Shown here: positions 27,055 through 35,387 of the stretch, one piece after another
How the letters are laid out: each line of letters opens with the position of its first letter
Position numbering within the stretch: the stretch's first letter is position 1
Assembly: GCF_900100535.1 (NCBI RefSeq)
Contig: NZ_FNDG01000015.1
Span: 1 to 64,000 of the forward strand
DNA: 64,000 bases
Direction: 5' to 3'
DNA from: Phytopseudomonas flavescens
GTDB lineage: Bacteria; Pseudomonadota; Gammaproteobacteria; Pseudomonadales; Pseudomonadaceae
Program-made: the position numbers and the translations under genes
Notes under the pieces: generated by a model
Told to the model about the DNA's origin: nothing
What the model saw: the letters and a program-made list of their open reading frames with translations, nothing else
Database searches by the model: none

Positions 27055-28419
27055 TCAGGTCTGTGAAGCTGCCGACAGCGGGGGAGCGGGTGGTTGCTTG
27101 TCGACGATGCGCCCGACGATGAATGCGCACAGCGCCAGTACAGCGGGGCAGATGGCCAGAATCAGGAAGCTCTTGACCACCGGCAGGCCACTATTGAGGA
27201 CGTAGGCACCCAGCAGTGGGCCGAGGATCGAGCCGATCTTGGCGATCGATGTGGCCCAGCCAGCACCATTGGCGCGGATGGCGCTGGGGTAGAAGATCCC
27301 GGCGATGCTGAGGATGCCGTAATGGCTACCCTTGACGAACACCGCACCGACCATGCTGAGAATCAGGAAGGCGCTGCCCTGCATGCCGGTGATGCCGAGC
27401 ACCAGCAGGAACGGCAGGGCCAGCAACGGATAGATCATCACCGCGTAGGGGCCGCGGGTATCGACGAAGCGCATCATCGCCAGGCCCGCCATGGCGCCGG
27501 CGAACGAGGCGATCGAACTGACCCACGACGCGGTGGCCCGGTCGAAGCCGGCGTAGGTGTAGACCAGCGGGCTCCACGAGGCGAGGAAGTACATGGCCAT
27601 GGAACTGGCTGAGTAGCCTATCCAGATCATCGGCGTGATCCACTTCAGTTTGCCGATGAACAGCTGGCCGACGCGAAAATTCCTGGTGCCCACGTCGATC
27701 TCGTCGAGTAGCACGAAGCGGTCATCGGGGCGCACGTCGAAACCGGGATCCAGGCGCTTGAGAATGCGCGCGATCTTTTCCGGCTCGCGACGCTTGGTGG
27801 TCAGGAAACGCACCGACTCGGGCAGGGTGAACAGCAGCAACGCGCTGGCCAGCAGCGTCAGCAGGCCGCCGAAGATGAACACGCCCTGCCAGCCGATGTG
27901 CGGTGCCAGCCACACGGTCAGCGGGCCGGCCATGGCGCTGCCGAGGCTGAAGCCGACCATGATGATGGTCACTACCGTCGAGCGGTAGCGCTTGGGCACG
28001 AATTCGATGTTCAGCGCCCAGCACAACGGCAGCATCGCGCCCAGGGCGAAGCCGTTGCAGAAGCGCAGCACCATCAGTGACGCGTAGCTGTCGGCCAGGG
28101 CGAACAGCAGGGTCAGGACGCCGAAGGACACGGTGGAAAAGATGATGGTCGGGCGGCGGCCGATGCGGTCCCCCAGGTACCCGAAGAAGAACCCGCCGAG
28201 CATCATGCCGAACAGGCCGACGGAGAAGATCTCGCCGAGCTGGAGCTTGTCCAGGCCGACTTCGTCGGCGATGTAGGAGGCGGTGTGCGACAGCACCAGC
28301 AGGTCGAAGCCGTCGAGAAAGGTGATCAGCACCGACACTGCGATCACCACGTAGTTGAAGCGGGTCAGCTTGCGCCCCTCGATCAGGGCGGCGACATCGA
28401 TGGTGCGTGGGTTTGTCAT
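27055..28419 (-). CDS. AAHS-family aromatic/hydroxy-acid MFS transporter
   Basis: A twelve-helix transporter of 454 residues. Helix 1 has ITFLDGFDLLVLSHTASYIA, the DGFD motif of the aromatic acid:H+ symporter family (PcaK type), and the 2-3 loop reads DRIGRRPTIIFS. The ATG at 28419 follows GGAG and an AACAACAA motif whose last A is part of the start codon. It lies between an FAD oxidoreductase gene and an OprD porin in one operon. Its substrate is probably the compound degraded by the upstream dehydratases; it could be aromatic or a non-aromatic hydroxy acid. Confidence 0.85.
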   Translation of the reverse strand: MTNPRTIDVAALIEGRKLTRFNYVVIAVSVLITFLDGFDLLVLSHTASYIADEVGLDKLQLGEIFSVGLFGMMLGGFFFGYLGDRIGRRPTIIFSTVSFGVLTLLFALADSYASLMVLRFCNGFALGAMLPLCWALNIEFVPKRYRSTVVTIIMVGFSLGSAMAGPLTVWLAPHIGWQGVFIFGGLLTLLASALLLFTLPESVRFLTTKRREPEKIARILKRLDPGFDVRPDDRFVLLDEIDVGTRNFRVGQLFIGKLKWITPMIWIGYSASSMAMYFLASWSPLVYTYAGFDRATASWVSSIASFAGAMAGLAMMRFVDTRGPYAVMIYPLLALPFLLVLGITGMQGSAFLILSMVGAVFVKGSHYGILSIAGIFYPSAIRANGAGWATSIAKIGSILGPLLGAYVLNSGLPVVKSFLILAICPAVLALCAFIVGRIVDKQPPAPPLSAASQT

Positions 28420-28488
28420 TGTTGTTCTCCACAGCGCTGCGATTTTCTTGTTGTAAGACCCGGCAGCCAGGCCGCCGGGTGCCAGCCG

Positions 28489-29766
28489 TTACTGCAGGTT
28501 GAAACTCAGGCGTTCGCCAAGGGCGGCCGCCGCAACGTCAGCGACCCTGCCCCGTGGGCCTGCCAGGTCGAGGGCATGCGCGGCCGCGGCGCCCATGGCG
28601 ATGCAGGGGCCCATGACCCGTATGCTCGACAACGCAGCCGCATCGGCGTCCACGCAGCGTCCGGCGACCACCAGGTTGTCGCTGCCTTCCGGCAGCAGGC
28701 TGCGCAGCGGCACGCTGTGCACATGATCATCGGCGAACGGCTCCCACTGGTAGCCACCTGCATCGCCGTGCAGTTCCACCGGCCAGGAGGTCTGCGCCAC
28801 GGCGTCGGCGAAGCGGGTCGCCGCCCGCACTTCGTCGGTGCTCAGATGGTGCTGGCCGACTATCCAGCGGGTCTGGCGGATGCCTGGCAGGGCGTAGGCA
28901 CGAACCCGTGCCTGGCCATACACCTCGGGGTATTCGGTTTTCAGGAAGGCGATCACCTTGTCCACCTGCTGGCGTCCCTCGATGGCCACGTGGGACGCGG
29001 CGACGGGGTCCAGGGGCGTCTCGATATGGGTCATGTTGAAGGCCGCCGTACCCCGCCCGGGGAACTGGAAGAACAGGCCGTCGTCACGCTCGATGCCATA
29101 GTCCCTGGCTCGACTCTTGACTCGCTCGGTGAACGCTTCGCGGCTCGGCAGGTGGGTTTCGTCGATATGCTCCATGACGAACATCTGCGTGCCGTAGATT
29201 GGCGTGTCGGGTTCGCGGCAGGCAAAGCCGGCATTCCAGGTCAGCGCGGCATCGCCACTGGCATCGATGAAACCGTCGGCATCGACGTGCACATCGCCAT
29301 AGCGGGTGGCCAGCTGTACCTGGCAGACCCGGTTGCCTTCACGCACCACATCGCGCAGCACCGCACCGAGTACCACGGTGATGCCGGCGTCGAGGATCTG
29401 CTGGCCGATCCAGCGGCCCAGGGCCACTTCGTCGTAGTAGACCACGGTGGTCAGCGGGCCGACCTTGTGGTGCAGGTCACCGCTGGCACCGAGGTCGTGC
29501 AGGATGCCGTCGGCGATACCGTGGGTCAGCTGTCGGCGGTTCGGGCCGTTCGAGAACAGCCCGCAGAAGGTGCCGATGATCGAGCCGACAGCCTGGCCGC
29601 CAAGCATCGGCAGGGCGTCGAACAGCACCACACGCTTGCCCAGACGGGCCGCTTCGAGGGCGGCCGATACACCGGAAATACCGGCGCCAGCGATGCAGAT
29701 GTCGGCCTTCAGGCGCTGGGCCTGGGGGGCGTTGTCACGGCGAACCGTGCGAATGATATGAGCCAT
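28489..29766 (-). CDS. FAD-dependent oxidoreductase of unknown substrate
   Basis: A flavoprotein of 425 residues. The dinucleotide-binding motif ADICIAGAGISGVSAALEAA (GxGxxG) lies near residue 25, followed by GKRVVLFDALPMLGGQAVGS, the FAD_oxidored family pattern. Later blocks DGFIDASGDAALTWNAGFAC and NLVVAGRCVDADAAALSSIR are typical of the family's second FAD contact. Members act on varied hydroxy or dicarboxylic acids and rarely have known functions. It lies between the aconitase-X genes and the transporter, so it probably acts on an intermediate of the same pathway. The start codon has only a weak ribosome binding site. Confidence 0.8.
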   Translation of the reverse strand: MAHIIRTVRRDNAPQAQRLKADICIAGAGISGVSAALEAARLGKRVVLFDALPMLGGQAVGSIIGTFCGLFSNGPNRRQLTHGIADGILHDLGASGDLHHKVGPLTTVVYYDEVALGRWIGQQILDAGITVVLGAVLRDVVREGNRVCQVQLATRYGDVHVDADGFIDASGDAALTWNAGFACREPDTPIYGTQMFVMEHIDETHLPSREAFTERVKSRARDYGIERDDGLFFQFPGRGTAAFNMTHIETPLDPVAASHVAIEGRQQVDKVIAFLKTEYPEVYGQARVRAYALPGIRQTRWIVGQHHLSTDEVRAATRFADAVAQTSWPVELHGDAGGYQWEPFADDHVHSVPLRSLLPEGSDNLVVAGRCVDADAAALSSIRVMGPCIAMGAAAAHALDLAGPRGRVADVAAAALGERLSFNLQ

Positions 29767-29863
29767 GGGTATCTACTCTTGCGCTGAAAGAAGTGCGGCC
29801 GAGCCCGTCACCTGGCCAGTGCAGGTGGTGACAAGGGCTGACGGGTGGGGTGGCGGCGGAGCT

Positions 29864-30334
29864 TCAGGGCTCCGGGCTGGCACCTTGTGGTGCCTGGGGT
29901 GTTCGCTGGGGACTGCGCTGGCGCGGGGTGACCTCCACGGTACCGGCGTCGGCATCTACCCGTACCCAGTCGCCGGTGCGGATGCGCCACAGGGGGTCGT
30001 CGTCGAATTCGGTCAGTGCCGGTGCGTGTACCACCACGGCGCCGAGGGCCATCTTCGCGGTCATCTCGTTGAACAGCAGGGCGCCTGGAGCCATCCCGGC
30101 GAGGCGTGCTATATGGAACTGCGACGACCACCCCGAGGAGCCTTTGGCGCCGGGGAACACCAGTACCTTGCCGGCGAAGCTGATGCCCCTGAGTTCATGG
30201 CGGGTCTCGATCACGGTGCCACTGCGCGGGTCGATGCCACCCCAGCCGGATATGCGATCACGGGTTACCAGGGCCTCGCCCTCGAAGACCCCGCCGACCA
30301 CCCTGCGGCCCTTGAGCGTGAATGAATCGGTCAT
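29864..30334 (-). CDS. Aconitase X small (swivel) subunit, DUF126
   Basis: A protein of 156 residues from the ATG at 30334, overlapping the large-subunit stop by four bases. The core (LKGRRVVGGVFEGEALVTRD, then FPGAKGSSGWSSQFHIA with the conserved GSSG element) is the DUF126 swivel domain of aconitase-X enzymes. The last 20 or so residues are a proline/glutamine-rich tail not typical of the family. It forms the active enzyme with the DUF521 protein. Known aconitase-X activities are cis-3-hydroxy-L-proline dehydratase in bacteria and phosphomevalonate dehydratase in archaea. Neither fits this context clearly. Confidence 0.88.
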   Translation of the reverse strand: MTDSFTLKGRRVVGGVFEGEALVTRDRISGWGGIDPRSGTVIETRHELRGISFAGKVLVFPGAKGSSGWSSQFHIARLAGMAPGALLFNEMTAKMALGAVVVHAPALTEFDDDPLWRIRTGDWVRVDADAGTVEVTPRQRSPQRTPQAPQGASPEP

Positions 30335-31614
30335 TGCAGCACGCCTCTCCAGCGGCCTTCGATGGCTGCCTGTACACAGTCGGCCGTGCTGCCGAACCAG
30401 GCTTCGATGCCCATGATCGCCGGCAGGTAGTGGGCCTGTTTGGCCGAGTCCACTGCCGCCACTCGGGTACCTTTGGGGATCACCTTGCCGATGGCCGAGC
30501 AGGTGTCGGTCATCAGGTGGCCGCCAGCCGCTTCGATGATGCGCGTGTAGCCGGCCTGATCGGCGAGGTGCCTGATCGACGCCGCCGTGAATATCCACAG
30601 CTCGGTGTTGGCGCTCAGGCGCTGGCCTTCGAGCAACTGGCAGACCTCCCAGATCTGCTCCAGGCTGTAGTGTGGGCAGCCGAGCATGACGAAATCCACC
30701 TCGGCGTTGCGCGCGGTGATGTTGACCTGCTCGTAGGCCCAGCGCCGCTCCGCCTCGCCGAAGTGCAGCACGGACTCGATCTGGCTGGTGCCGAAGGCTT
30801 CCTCGCGGGTGCGGGCTTCCGGGGTGACACCGACCAGGTGATACATCTCCACCCCGCCGCTGGAGGCGGCCGCCGCGCCGAAGTGCTTGAGCCGTGCCAG
30901 ATTGGGCTGGTGGCTCAGGCCCTCGATCACCGGGATACGGTCCTGCACCTGTTCGCCCACCCAGTAGCCGAGCAGGCCCCAGTCGGCAGTGCTGCTGACG
31001 TCGATGTCGAGCTGGATCAGGTGGTTGCCACGGCGGTTGTCATCGATATGCAGGCCCCAGTAGGGAATCTTGCCGGTGAGCATGGCCGCCCCGGTGCTTT
31101 CTCGGCCCTCGGCGTTGCTGCGGGCGCCGAGCACCGCGTTGATGTAGATCACCGCCGAAGATTCCATCCAGGCGCAGTGCTCGCCCTTCACCGGCACGTT
31201 GCCGACCTGATAGGGCGTGCAGGTGTTGAGTGGCTGCACGCCCAGGCCGCTGCTATAGGCCTGGCCCCGTTCGTAGAGGCGTAGCACATCCTCGCCGACG
31301 CCTTGCCGGGCCGCCTGCCTGGGGTCGATGCCCTGCTGCAGGTGGCTGCTGAATACCTTGACCCTGGGTATCTGCACGACCTGCGCACTATCCAGATTGA
31401 ACTCGCTGAACACCGCATCCATGCCGCCGTGACGGTCGCCGTACTGACGCAGGAAGGGCGTCGTGGCGCCGATGGTGCCGGCGACGTTGTGGGTATCCAC
31501 CAGGCACTCGGCACCCAGGGCTTCGCCGTAGCGCACCAGCAGGTCCATGGCCTTGCTCACCGCCGGACCTTCGGCGCCGTCGAGCATGGCTTTTTCATCG
31601 TCGCGCAGTCTCAT
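30331..31614 (-). CDS. Aconitase X catalytic subunit, DUF521
   Basis: A protein of 427 residues beginning MRLRDDEKAMLDGAEGPAVS, the DUF521 start. HNVAGTIGATTPFL and FSEFNLDS are family motifs, and the later VMLGCPHYSLEQIWEV carries a conserved cysteine expected to bind the iron-sulfur or iron centre. It is a hydro-lyase scaffold that dehydrates a hydroxy acid. It overlaps both neighbours (4 bp each with the IlvD-type gene and the small subunit), so three dehydratase genes are translated as one coupled block. The substrate is unknown. The family alone suggests a hydroxyproline, but no proline racemase, reductase or cyclodeaminase genes are present. Confidence 0.88.
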   Translation of the reverse strand: MRLRDDEKAMLDGAEGPAVSKAMDLLVRYGEALGAECLVDTHNVAGTIGATTPFLRQYGDRHGGMDAVFSEFNLDSAQVVQIPRVKVFSSHLQQGIDPRQAARQGVGEDVLRLYERGQAYSSGLGVQPLNTCTPYQVGNVPVKGEHCAWMESSAVIYINAVLGARSNAEGRESTGAAMLTGKIPYWGLHIDDNRRGNHLIQLDIDVSSTADWGLLGYWVGEQVQDRIPVIEGLSHQPNLARLKHFGAAAASSGGVEMYHLVGVTPEARTREEAFGTSQIESVLHFGEAERRWAYEQVNITARNAEVDFVMLGCPHYSLEQIWEVCQLLEGQRLSANTELWIFTAASIRHLADQAGYTRIIEAAGGHLMTDTCSAIGKVIPKGTRVAAVDSAKQAHYLPAIMGIEAWFGSTADCVQAAIEGRWRGVLQ

Positions 31615-33323
31615 TGTCCGCCCTCCCGGCGATCGCTGATAGCCACAGGCTTGATCAGCACGGCGCCATGTTCCATGCCCTTGACCGCGCCCCGATAGAT
31701 ATCCAGCCAGCCGCCGCCGAACTGCGCCGGCTGGGCCTGCCAGCGTTCGCCGCGGGCCTGCAGCTCGGCGGGTTCGATCCGTGCGTCGAGGCGGTTGTCG
31801 TCCAGATCGATGTCGATGATGTCGCCATCGATCACCAGTGCCAGGGGGCCGCCGACGGCCGATTCCGGAGCCACTTCGGCCACTACCAGACCCTTGCAGA
31901 CCAGGCCGGAGAGGTGCCCGTCGGTAAGCATCGCCACCTTGTCACCGAGACCGGCGCCATCGATGGCGAACACCACCCGCGATGCGCCGCCCCCCATGGC
32001 CGGGCCGCCGCGTACTCCGGCACCGCGCATCACCAGCACATGGCCGGGCTGGATGCGCCCGTCCTGCAAGGCCGCGATGGCATCGGCAGCGCGTTCGAAA
32101 CAGATGGCCGGACCACTGAAACGGCGCATCTTGCTCGGGTCGATGCCGTATTTGACGATACCGGCCTGGGGCGCGATGTTGCCGCGCAGCATGACGATCG
32201 CCGGCTGGGTGGCGAACGGTCGCTGCAGTGGCCGGATCACCTGATCGTCGGCGACGGTCACCTCTCTCAGGTTGTCGCTCAGGGTCTTGCCGGTGACGGT
32301 CAAGGCGTTGCCATGCAGCAGCGGCTCGAGGCGCTTGAGCAAGGCGCGGCCACCGCCAGCCGCCTCCATCTGTTCGATGCTGTGCTCGCCCATGGGCCTC
32401 ACGCCGACCAGCACCGGTACCCGGTTGCCCAGTTCGCGGAACAGGCCGTAGACGTCGACATCGATGCCTCCCTCCGCGGCCACTGCCTGCAGGTGCTTGA
32501 TGCAATTCACCGAGCCGCCGGCGGCCAGCACCACGCTGACCGCATTGGCGAAGGCGCCTGGGCTGAGAATGTCGCGCGGCTTGAGGTCCTCTTCGACCAT
32601 GGCCACGATGCGTTGCCCGGCCTGGCGCACGAAGTCGAACATCTTCGGGCTGTTGGCGGCGATCGGCGAACTGCCCGGCAGGGCCATGCCCAGTGCTTCG
32701 CAGACCAGATGCATGGAGTTGGCCGTGCCCATGCCCGAACACACGCCCGGGCCCTTGATGGCATTGCGCGCCATGCCCACCAGTTCCTCCACCGGCAGTT
32801 TGCCGGTGACCGCGTGCATGGAACCGATGAAGACGTCTTCGATATCGACGTGGCGGCCGTTGTATTCACCGCTGGGCTGGTAGCCGCAAACCACCACCAG
32901 TGTCGGGATGTTCAGGCGCGCGGCGGCCATCAACTGACCGGGCACCGTCTTGTCGCAAGAGGCCAGGCAGATCATGCCGTCGAGCTGGGCACCTTCGACC
33001 GCCACCTCGATGTCATTGGTGATCAGATCGCGGGCTGCCAGCATGTAGGCGCCGCCAGCGCCGGCACCGGTGATGAAGTCGCTCGGTGCAGCGGTACGAA
33101 TCTCGAAGGGCAGGGCACCCGCGTCCCGGATCGATCGCTTGATCTCGGCGGCGATGCCATCCAGATGGCTGAAGCAGATGGCCAGGTTGGACGAGGAGTT
33201 GACGATGGCGATCTTCGGCTTCTCCAGTTCGCTCTCGTCGATCCCCAGGGCCCGCCACTGGGCGGCGCGTACCGCCCACAGGTAGGAACCATAGGGAAAG
33301 TTGCTGCGTAGCTTTCTGGGCAT
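31611..33323 (-). CDS. IlvD/Edd-family dehydratase
   Basis: An iron-sulfur dehydratase of 570 residues. The three cluster cysteines expected for the family are C50 (NLAICFSHLD), C123 (LASCDKTVPG) and C195 (GPGVCSGMGTANSM). The C-terminal block MRGAGVRGGPAMGG and LTDGHLSGL is also conserved. Biosynthetic IlvD is usually near 615 residues, and sugar-acid dehydratases of this superfamily near 580, so a catabolic role is favoured. It is first in a six-gene operon and divergent from a LysR gene. The leader reads AACAATAAG ahead of GGAG, a Crc/Hfq-like motif. Confidence 0.88.
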   Translation of the reverse strand: MPRKLRSNFPYGSYLWAVRAAQWRALGIDESELEKPKIAIVNSSSNLAICFSHLDGIAAEIKRSIRDAGALPFEIRTAAPSDFITGAGAGGAYMLAARDLITNDIEVAVEGAQLDGMICLASCDKTVPGQLMAAARLNIPTLVVVCGYQPSGEYNGRHVDIEDVFIGSMHAVTGKLPVEELVGMARNAIKGPGVCSGMGTANSMHLVCEALGMALPGSSPIAANSPKMFDFVRQAGQRIVAMVEEDLKPRDILSPGAFANAVSVVLAAGGSVNCIKHLQAVAAEGGIDVDVYGLFRELGNRVPVLVGVRPMGEHSIEQMEAAGGGRALLKRLEPLLHGNALTVTGKTLSDNLREVTVADDQVIRPLQRPFATQPAIVMLRGNIAPQAGIVKYGIDPSKMRRFSGPAICFERAADAIAALQDGRIQPGHVLVMRGAGVRGGPAMGGGASRVVFAIDGAGLGDKVAMLTDGHLSGLVCKGLVVAEVAPESAVGGPLALVIDGDIIDIDLDDNRLDARIEPAELQARGERWQAQPAQFGGGWLDIYRGAVKGMEHGAVLIKPVAISDRREGGQ

Positions 33324-33387
33324 TGGGTGCTCCGTTTTTTCTTATTGTTGACGGCCAGGCCGTGGTTCACGGGTGTCTTGTGGCGAG

Positions 33388-33438
33388 TCTAGGGGTGGGC
33401 CTAGAATCCGCAAACCTAATTTCGCTTATATGTGAAAT
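33388..33438. promoter_or_regulatory. Inverted repeats in the ilvD-like/lysR divergent promoter
   Basis: TCTAG-N8-CTAGA (33388-33405) and ATTTC-N10-GAAAT (33419-33438) lie in the 122-bp gap. The second contains the T-N11-A core of LysR boxes and sits just before the regulator start, so it is the better candidate for binding and autoregulation. Confidence 0.5.
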
Positions 33439-33445
33439 CCAAAAT

Positions 33446-34393
33446 ATGGATATCAAAGATGTCGACCTCAACCTGCTGAAGATCTTCGATGCCCTGCGCC
33501 GCAAGCAGAGCGTGACCCAGGCCGGAGATCTCATGGGGCTCAGCCAGCCGGCCATGAGCTTCGCTTTGTCCAAGCTGCGTATCCTGTTCGACGACCCGCT
33601 GTTCGTGCGCACGTCACGGGGCATGCAGCCCACGGCAAGGGCTCTGCAGATCGCCGAGCCGGTGCAGCGCATCCTCGAACTGGTGAGCAGCGAGGTGCTG
33701 CCTTCTTCGGGCTTCGTTGCCGAGTATTCCGAGCGCAAGCTGGTGCTGTGCATGTCCGACATCGGCGAAATGGTGTTCCTGCCACGCCTGATGCGGGTGC
33801 TCGACGAACGTGCGCCGGGGCTGCGCATCCGGACCCTGGCGCTGTCCTCCGAGCAACTGGAGGAGGGGCTGGACGCTGGCGACGTGGACGCGGCCATCGG
33901 CTACTTCCCGCGTCTGCTCAACTCATCGATTCGCAACCGCGCGTTGTACAGCCACAGCTTCGTGTGCATCGTTCGTGAGGATCATCCGCAGATCGGCGAG
34001 CGTTTGAGTGCCGAGCAGTATCAGGCTGCCGATCACGTTGCGGTGCAGGCCGACGGCCGTGGCATGGGCGTGCTGGATCGCGAGCTGGCCATGCGTGGGG
34101 TGACCCGGCGAGTGCGCTTCAGCCTGCCGCGTTTCATGGGCGTGCCGTTTCTGGTGGCCGAGTCCGACATGATCGCCACGGTGCCCCTGGCCGTGGGTCG
34201 ACGGTTCGCCGAGATCGCCCGGGTACGCCTGGTGGCGCTGCCCTGGGACATCACCGGCTACGACATCCACCTGCACTGGCACACCCGCTTTCATCACGAT
34301 CCGGCCAACCGCTGGTTACGCGAAACCCTGGCCGACCTGCTGGCTGACTTCCCGGCGCGCAGTCCGCTGCAGCGATTTGATGATCCTGATTAA
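33446..34393 (+). CDS. LysR-family regulator of the AcnX/IlvD operon
   Basis: A regulator of 315 residues from the ATG at 33446; 41 further in-frame upstream codons cover the promoter and are not used. The helix-turn-helix start DVDLNLLKIFDALRRKQSVT, then AGDLMGLSQPAMSFALSKLR, is of the NodD/LinR/NahR subgroup. The remainder is the effector-binding domain. Divergent orientation to the dehydratase operon strongly suggests it activates that operon in response to its substrate. It could also influence the ech operon, whose promoter begins at its stop codon. Confidence 0.88.
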   Translation: MDIKDVDLNLLKIFDALRRKQSVTQAGDLMGLSQPAMSFALSKLRILFDDPLFVRTSRGMQPTARALQIAEPVQRILELVSSEVLPSSGFVAEYSERKLVLCMSDIGEMVFLPRLMRVLDERAPGLRIRTLALSSEQLEEGLDAGDVDAAIGYFPRLLNSSIRNRALYSHSFVCIVREDHPQIGERLSAEQYQAADHVAVQADGRGMGVLDRELAMRGVTRRVRFSLPRFMGVPFLVAESDMIATVPLAVGRRFAEIARVRLVALPWDITGYDIHLHWHTRFHHDPANRWLRETLADLLADFPARSPLQRFDDPD

Positions 34394-34429
34394 TAGTTAA
34401 TTGACATAACTATTTTTCAGGGCTAGCTT
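34392..34429 (+). promoter_or_regulatory. ech operon promoter with palindromic operator
   Basis: TTGACA (34401-34406) and, 17 bp on, TAGCTT (34424-34429) form a promoter with a good -35 and a weak -10. A perfect inverted repeat, AATAGTTA-N7-TAACTATT (34392-34414), encloses the -35, so a bound regulator would block it. MarR-type repressors control hydroxycinnamate operons in relatives. Confidence 0.6.
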
Positions 34430-34465
34430 CTGCTCATCGACAACAGACAACAAGAGAGCAATTCG

Positions 34466-35296
34466 ATGAGCACGTACGAAGGCCGCTGGCAAACCGTCAA
34501 GGTCGATGTCGAAGAAGGCATCGCCTGGGTCACCCTCAATCGTCCTGAAAAACGCAACGCCATGAGCCCGACCCTCAATCGCGAGATGGTCGAGATTCTC
34601 GAGGTGCTGGAACAGGATGCCGAGGCTCGCGTGCTGGTGCTTACCGGTGCCGGCGAGTCTTGGACCGCGGGCATGGACCTCAAGGAATACTTCCGCGAAG
34701 TGGACGCTGGCCCGGAAATCCTCCAGGAGAAGATCCGTCGCGAAGCCTCGCAATGGCAATGGCGCCTGCTGCGCTTTTACGCCAAGCCGACCATTGCCAT
34801 GGTCAATGGCTGGTGCTTCGGAGGCGGTTTCAGCCCGCTGGTGGCCTGTGACCTGGCGATCTGCGCCGACGAAGCCACCTTCGGTCTGTCGGAGATCAAC
34901 TGGGGCATCCCGCCGGGCAATCTGGTGAGCAAGGCGATGGCCGACACCGTGGGCCATCGTCAGTCGCTGTACTACATCATGACCGGCAAGACCTTCGGGG
35001 GTCAGAAAGCCGCCGAGATGGGGCTGGTCAACGAGAGCGTGCCGCTGGCGCAGCTGCGTGAAACCACCCTGGAGCTGGCGCGCAACCTGCTGGAGAAGAA
35101 CCCGGTGGTGCTGCGCGCGGCCAAGCATGGCTTCAAGCGCTGCCGCGAGCTGACCTGGGAGCAGAACGAAGATTACCTGTACGCCAAGCTCGATCAGTCG
35201 CGTCTGCTCGACGAGGAGGGTGGCCGCGAGCAGGGCATGAAGCAGTTCCTCGACGACAAGAGCATCAAGCCCGGCCTGCAGGCCTACAAGCGCTGA
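34466..35296 (+). CDS. ech: p-hydroxycinnamoyl-CoA hydratase/lyase (feruloyl-CoA hydratase/lyase)
   Basis: A crotonase-fold enzyme of 276 residues that hydrates and cleaves feruloyl- or p-coumaroyl-CoA to vanillin or 4-hydroxybenzaldehyde plus acetyl-CoA. The residues known to matter in the P. fluorescens enzyme are at the same positions here: S123 (GGGFSPLVAC), E143 (LSEINWGIPPG) and Y239 (NEDYLYA). The oxyanion-hole segments GESWTAGMDLKEYF and NGWCFGGGF are present. It opens the ech-vdh-fcs-aat-acd operon, the same order as in P. putida. Its leader carries ACAACAAGAGAG at the ribosome binding site. Confidence 0.97.
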   Translation: MSTYEGRWQTVKVDVEEGIAWVTLNRPEKRNAMSPTLNREMVEILEVLEQDAEARVLVLTGAGESWTAGMDLKEYFREVDAGPEILQEKIRREASQWQWRLLRFYAKPTIAMVNGWCFGGGFSPLVACDLAICADEATFGLSEINWGIPPGNLVSKAMADTVGHRQSLYYIMTGKTFGGQKAAEMGLVNESVPLAQLRETTLELARNLLEKNPVVLRAAKHGFKRCRELTWEQNEDYLYAKLDQSRLLDEEGGREQGMKQFLDDKSIKPGLQAYKR

Positions 35297-35387
35297 TCGC
35301 TGTGCCTTGCTTCATGTGGCGCTGGCGACAGCGCCGCAGGGCTGCCGACACAGGCAGCTCCCGATAAAGACAATAAGAGGAATCATC

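Noticed and set aside
30331-31614. Calling the aconitase-X pair cis-3-hydroxy-L-proline dehydratase
   Set aside because: The family fits, but no other hydroxyproline catabolic genes are present and the partners (IlvD-type dehydratase, AAHS carrier, flavoprotein) point elsewhere, so only the family is named.
31614-33311. Open frame of 565 codons on the plus strand
   Set aside because: Mirrors almost exactly the IlvD-type dehydratase on the other strand, which has all three cluster cysteines.
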